The notes under the pieces are model-generated. The model was not told the origin of the DNA, searched no databases, and saw only the letters and a program-made list of their open reading frames with translations. From the NCBI GenBank assembly GCA_024752435.1, contig CP103023.1, positions 620,001 to 684,000 on the forward strand: 64,000 nt of DNA, given 5' to 3'. Of this stretch, positions 59,124 through 64,000 are shown in pieces; the stretch's first letter is position 1, and the number at the start of each line of letters is the position of its first letter. The position numbers and the translations under genes were made by a program. The DNA comes from Allantophomopsis cytisporea (Eukaryota; Ascomycota; Leotiomycetes; Phacidiales; Phacidiaceae).

Positions 59124-59171
<48 letters not shown>

Positions 59172-59369
59172 GTGCTCAATCCTATGTGATCTCGAAACTC
59201 AATTCAGATTTCAGTTGAGTTGAATTGTGCTTTCTCATCGTTTTGAGACTTATGTCGAATAATTTCCAATGTGTTGTTACATGTTGTACACTGACGATCT
59301 TCTTAGCCACCGTCCCAGCCTATAAAACTCCGAACTCCACGTATATGCAAATGTACACTCTATCATTGC
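57380..59369. other. 2 kb gene-free region upstream of the permease
   Basis: Low-complexity and AT-rich, with a long poly-T tract (separate entry). Short open frames (57410-57664, 58322-58507, 58835-59068) are not protein-like. Confidence 0.5.
59126..59169. repeat. Poly-T tract, T44
   Basis: Forty-four uninterrupted T. It could be a homopolymer expansion or the mirror of a poly-A tail from an old retroposed element; no target duplication could be confirmed by eye. Confidence 0.95.
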
Positions 59370-60416
59370 CTAACATCCAACGCAGAAGCCAAAGGAACCA
59401 TCGAAGGCATCAAACTCCCCTTCCATAGCCTTCAGACATCCGTACCTAGGCACCTTGTCCGGTGCATAAAACTTTAAGAGCTCTTCCATCTCTTTGTCGC
59501 TCATCTCACACAGATCCTCCAAGCTGTATGCATCGCTGACCTTGATCATCCTACACTATGTTAGCCCTAGCCTTCACCAAAATCGACATCCTCTACACGA
59601 GAAACTAAACAGAAAATGGGAGCAACAAACCAAGCCATTCTCTTCGGTCCCTCATCCTTCTCAGGCGCAACCTTCCTCAGCATCCGTCTCAACTTCCCCA
59701 CCTTCTCAATCGCCTCTCCCACGTTCGCCGGCAGGCTAGCTGCAATCTGTCTCCGCACGATATTCGCTAGCCGTGGTCCCTTTCCATTCGTGCTGACCAT
59801 AATCTGTAGTGGTCCATCACGATGCACGCTCCCAAAATAGAAATCGCACTCCGGCGGCACGTCCGCGATATTGGCTGCAACCTTGCGCGCCTTGCACAGC
59901 TTCCAGATCTCAGATGAGGCTACCGGGTCGTCGATTGCCGTCAGCACCATGTCGGCGTCGTCAAGGTCGGAGGGTTCGAAGACTCGGTCGTGATATGTTA
60001 CTTGGTTTTGCGCAATGCGGTAGGCCACCTCCGGGTTGAGGCCGGAACGTGGGGAAACAACAGTTACTTTTGCATCAGCATTGAGGACGTTGAGGATGCG
60101 ACCGGCGGCAACCTAGGGGTTGTTAACACTCTCTCTTGGACTAGACTCGATTTCCATGAACTGAAGAATAGTTCTAAGAGAATGGGATTGGAGATTGGGA
60201 TCGGAAATTACATACCTCACCACCACCAACTACAAGAACTCTTTTATTACGGATCTGCCACGCGAGAATCAATGAGCCACCGCCCTGTACAGCGGGAAAT
60301 TCTTCCTCACTGGCCTCCTTCTTGGGCCGCGCCTCGCTCCTCAATTCATCGGCTGTCTTTTTCTTTGCATCGCCTCCAAATGGGCATTGAGGCGCTGCCG
60401 GTACTGCCTCAGACAT
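59370..60416 (-). CDS. met8: Siroheme synthase Met8 (dehydrogenase/ferrochelatase)
   Basis: Minus strand, exons 60416-60216, 60112-59631 and 59550-59370 give about 287 aa. The N-terminal Rossmann domain has ILAWQIRNKRVLVVGGGE joined by splice 1 to VAAGRILNVLNADAKVTVV, the NAD-binding start of Met8/CysG-N. The second half includes NIADVPPECDFYFGS, MVSTNGKGPRLANIVR and the dimerisation helices. Met8 oxidises precorrin-2 to sirohydrochlorin and inserts iron, giving the siroheme needed by sulfite and nitrite reductases. Splice 2 uses a GTTTGT donor and rebuilds the Trp of RMAW. A ~50-residue Lys/Glu-rich lead before the Rossmann fold is longer than in yeast. The end carries two Cys (FGFCVGC). Confidence 0.92.
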
Positions 60417-61326
60417 ACCGAAGACTGTAGGTTGTTTATGCTGTTGTCTGTAAGTTGATCCTTGCTTGGTTTCTTATGTAGGGATTTTTTGTAAGTATGC
60501 AGGAAATTTATGGCGGTTGTTGATCGTCAGCGATAGCGATAGCGATAATCTTTTGAGAAACCTTGTCGATGATGACTTGGAGGTATGGTACCTTACCATC
60601 GAGAACTTAGGCGAGACTACTGGCTTGACTTAGTTTCATACCGTTTGTCATTGGTCGAGGTGTTATTAAATTCTTGAATTGATGGAAGGACCCTCTTTGC
60701 ACATTGTGCAGTGAGTATTAATTGACCTTGACATTCCATTGCCAATACTTTCTAATGGGTACATCTTACCATTTTACACAAAAAGGTTGCAAGATAGCAA
60801 AGATCAACATATCTTCAAGCGGGTGTGGCGCAGATTTCTTATTTGCCTTTCGGCTTTTGCCAGTCACACAAAACAGGTGTACACGATATAATAAGGTTGT
60901 TCCATTTTGATAATGACGGAAAGAAAACAAACTACCATGTAAATTCGAATCTGTCTCACAGAATAGCTTTGCCAAATCTGGGGATTGATGCCGGTTTGAG
61001 CAATTATTTCTGGCTTTTCCTCCAGCAACAGTAGTCGGCCACCAAGCCTTGGATTAGTCTTTCTAACATAAACTGCCGAAATCCAACCCGAGAGCGCCCT
61101 TCTAGCATTTTTGAGATATGTACCTTTACACGCAGCAGATCCATAATTACACTGTTTTCGTACGGTGATTAAGAGCTTATGAGATCTGAATGGGTATAAT
61201 ATTAAGTGTTTACAAAACTCGAGCATAGACAGTCCAAGTACTATAAATATTATACACATATATGTACAACAATCATGTATATTTCTACAAGGTAGATTCG
61301 GGCTCGATTGCATTTATTAAGGATAT
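60417..61326. other. Intergenic, met8 upstream and pus4 downstream
   Basis: Two short copies of GCGATA sit at 60529-60547 (GATAGCGATAGCGAT). Open frames at 60864-61313 are low-complexity and unidentified. No gene is called. Confidence 0.5.
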
Positions 61327-62730
61327 TCAAGATGTCTTCTCTTCTGACTTTTCTTCGACCTGAGCCTCTTGTGTTAGCTCCTCAGCCTTTCCAGCATCTA
61401 CCTTAGTCTCGGTTGTATCTGCTTTGACTTCTTTCTCCTCCGATTTGATGTCAATCTCTACATCCTTCTCGGCACTCGCAGGCACGACGCCCTCGGTGGT
61501 CGCAGGATTCCTGTCAGTAGGAGCATCCTCGTCGGCCCAATCCGCAAGCATTTTCTCCACCTTCGGAGCCCAGACTTCCTCTCCGGCTTGAAGGTCATCG
61601 TACTCCAAAACATTCTTTCCAAGCTCGAATTTGCCTTGTCGTGTACGTACCAGCTCGGCCATCATGGCTTCTGATCCAACGGCTTCACCGATATCCTGGC
61701 AAAGAGATCGAACATAGAATCCCGATGTGACTGTCATGCGTATTCTTGCCGCTGGAGGTCCAACTGGCTTCTCTGCGTCGTCATTCTTTGCGTCGTCATT
61801 CTTTGCGGCGTCCTCATCATGAAGTCCACCAGACATCGCGACCTCTTCACCGTCGACAGGGGCCTCAGTTGCTGTGCGTTTCGCAGCTGGTGCATCTTTG
61901 ACCATGTCGTCTTGAGTCTCCTCCAGCTTTCTCTTCTTGTTCGCAGATTCTACCTCTTCGGCAGAGACGACAGGTGCGATGGCGTCCTTTTTCTCCAATT
62001 GATGTACTTTCTCCGCAACATCCTTTTCCTCTTGCCCAGCTTCATCGGTTGGCCATTTGTGATCATGGGTTCCACCTGGTAGGAATTCTATCAGCTCCAG
62101 CTCTACTACCTCAACGGCTCGCTTCTTAATTTCCATAGGAATCTCTTTGCCTTCTCTAGCATATTCGTATAGTGGCTTTCCATTCATCTTTAATGCCGAG
62201 TACAACGGAGGTCGTTGCATGATCTTTCCTCTAAAAGGCTCAAGAGCTTTCTCTACCATCTCCTTCGTAATGTGAGCATATGGTGCTTTCTTAAGAACTC
62301 TTCCTACTCGGTCATATGTATCTGTAGATGCGCCAAAAAGAACAACAGTCTCGTATTGCTTTGTACATTCCAAGAACGACTGGAGGACTTTTGTTCCCTT
62401 GCCAAGACCTGCGATGAGGACACCCGTCGCCAAAGGGTCGAGAGTTCCTCCATGCCCAATCTTGACTTGTACATTCTTATTCTTGTTTTTTCTTCTTTGC
62501 CTCTGATTATGATTGACGCGCATGCGCTCATTCTTCTCGGCTGCTATCCATGGCGCAAAGAAGTTCGAAGGGTCGAATTGTTTTTGACAGTCACGGAGGA
62601 CTTGCGCCGAACTGATGCCTGTTGGTTTGTTGATAGCTATAAAAATATATTAGTATTTGCTAAAAGATTGAATTGGGCATTATATACCAAAAACGCCCTC
62701 AAGGATCTTATCGCCTTTGTAAGCCGACAT
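61327..62730 (-). CDS. pus4: tRNA pseudouridine-55 synthase Pus4 (TruB family)
   Basis: Minus strand, exons 62730-62688 (43 nt) and 62636-61327 (intron 51 nt) give about 450 aa. Exon 1 and the splice restore the family start MSAYKGDKILEGVFGINKPTG-like; here the junction reads FAINKPTGISSAQVL. The catalytic Asp81 lies in HGGTLDPLATGVL. Further TruB blocks are YETVVLFGASTDTYD, QRPPLYSALKMNGKPLYEYAR and SGFYVRSLCQDIGEAVGS. A charged insert (about residues 220-300) and a Glu/Lys/Thr-rich tail of about 90 residues are beyond the enzyme core and likely disordered. Pus4 makes the conserved pseudouridine 55 of tRNA T-arms in nucleus and mitochondria. A short basic stretch KNKNKNVQ replaces a loop before the active site. 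Confidence 0.92.
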
Positions 62731-64000
62731 CTTTAAAAGCCCCGAGAAAGGTCGTAACATTCGGTTGAGTTGATCGAGTTATCAGATCGAAGCATGGAAG
62801 TGGGTAGTCTTTTTCGTGAGACTTTCTGAGGACAAGGCTAGCTAGCGGCTATGTTGACAGAAGGGACCTACCTAGGATAACGCGGAAAATTTCCGTAGTC
62901 GGTTCTGAGTGAGAGGTTCTCTTCATAATGTACCATCACAAGATATCTATTTATGGTCTTTCTTAATTTCAAATTCAGTTTAGAGTATCGTACCTCTGTA
63001 TAAATCAGCGTTGAGACTTGCCTTCCTTTCCAGCACTAGCCTCAATATATCTGACCTTGAACATCAAATAATAGCTTCTGGAGATTGCGGAGCCTCTATA
63101 GAATACATCACATCATCAAACCATTAATTACCTTTGAAGCGTACAAATTACTGCTTACTACTTTTCGATAAATCTACTAACAAAATTCTAGCTAGAAGTC
63201 TTATACTAGAGCTAGAAGACAATATCTGTAGTTATCTTATTTTATTAAATTCTCTATAGTATACTAAATACACTAAGCAGAAGAGTATGTTAGTAATGTG
63301 GTACTACCGAGTCTAGTACCTTATATAATAGTCAAGCTATATTCAAAGTCTTTAATGAGGCACCTGGTATATGCCGGCAGAAGCTAGATATTATCAAAAG
63401 TAGAAAGAGCATTAAGTAAATATATAAGGATTAAAAAACCAGGAATTGTTTGTTAGTTACCTACTGTAGAATCTGAGTATACTAACTGAGTTTAGGGCAG
63501 ATCAGTATTAGTTGAGGGACCCGAGTAAGAAATATTAGAGGTAGCTACAGCCAGTCGTACCAAAGGATAAGGTAGTTTCTCACTTAGAAGCTCGAAACAT
63601 AAAAACACTTTATATCAGATATCGTTCTATATCAGTTTATACCTCAAATTAATCTGCTCCCATGTCAAACCATTGACAATCAATACTCCTGCACTACATA
63701 ACTTGAGGTCATGTGCTCCCACTGCTAGCAATCGGTGGAGATTAATTCCTAATAGATAACAGGCTATAACCTGTGCTTAAAGCCAGCAATCAGTAAAGCT
63801 TTGTAGGAGACACATATGAGAGGGCCGAAACTCGATTATCTGTAGAAGTGAGAAATGTGAGAATGCTATAAGTAATCATAACGCCTAACCAAGCCAAAAG
63901 GTAACTATCTACATAAGTACACAGCATGAATTCTGCTTCTTTGCTTGCGCTGTTATTAATGTTAGTCGATGGCCCAATCATAAAGACATGAAAACCTACT
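62731..64000. other. TA-rich gene-free right end
   Basis: After ~250 bases of ordinary promoter DNA the sequence becomes very rich in TA, TAG and CTA words with frequent stops in all frames, similar to 54620-55591. The only open frame near the end (63790-63981 minus) has no recognisable content. May be the edge of a mutated repeat or an AT-rich isochore; it runs off the window. Confidence 0.55.

Noticed and set aside
60864..61313. 149-codon minus-strand frame
   Set aside because: Low-complexity, no homology recognised, lies in the 3' region of pus4.

Overview
This window reads as a chromosomal segment of a filamentous ascomycete (Pezizomycotina). Genes carry short introns, mostly 45-115 nt, with GT-AG borders and CTAAC/CTGAC-type branch points. 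Intergenic spaces are long and low in complexity. The gene set is eukaryotic and fungal: Pub1, Edc3, Csl4, SmD2, Rfa3, Met8, Pus4, purple acid phosphatase and a Zn2Cys6 factor. The gene style suggests Leotiomycetes, but that is an inference. I resolved 20 multi-exon protein genes, one small cysteine-rich gene candidate and one broken gene by matching reading frames across splice sites. No convincing tRNA, rRNA, CRISPR array or intact transposon was found.

Layout. 0-24 kb: a Pub1/TIA-1-like RNA-binding protein, a Pif1 helicase with a zinc knuckle, the decapping enhancer Edc3, an unrecognised Cys-containing protein with a GC-AG intron, an Mpv17/PMP22 membrane protein, a secreted purple acid phosphatase and a tandem PH-domain protein. 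A 3 kb repeat-rich spacer follows. 24-37 kb: a compact housekeeping block with EFL1 (60S maturation GTPase), exosome subunit Csl4, dihydroxyacetone kinase, SmD2, a mitochondrial 3-hydroxyisobutyryl-CoA hydrolase (Ehd3/mS47 type) and mitoribosomal mL38 and uL4m. 39-45 kb: a large Spt21/Ams2-type GATA-finger protein, replication protein A subunit 3 with an MCB-like box upstream, and a 30-residue Cys-rich peptide gene.

46-64 kb is more accessory. An intracellular GH35-like enzyme is divergent to a sugar transporter, followed by a Zn2Cys6 regulator, which together look like a sugar-catabolism cluster. Next come a decayed copy of a fungal DUF7924-like gene in AT-rich DNA, an amino acid permease, Met8 (siroheme), Pus4 (tRNA pseudouridine-55) and a TA-rich, gene-free right end.

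Several neighbours fit together. EFL1, Csl4, SmD2, Pub1 and Edc3 all serve RNA or ribosome metabolism but are probably only loosely linked. Ehd3/mS47, mL38 and uL4m are three successive genes for mitochondrial ribosome components. Two head-to-head pairs share short promoters. I see no clearly unprecedented system. The strongest leads are the atypical GATA finger, the sugar cluster, the tiny Cys-rich gene and introns whose retention would leave an open frame.
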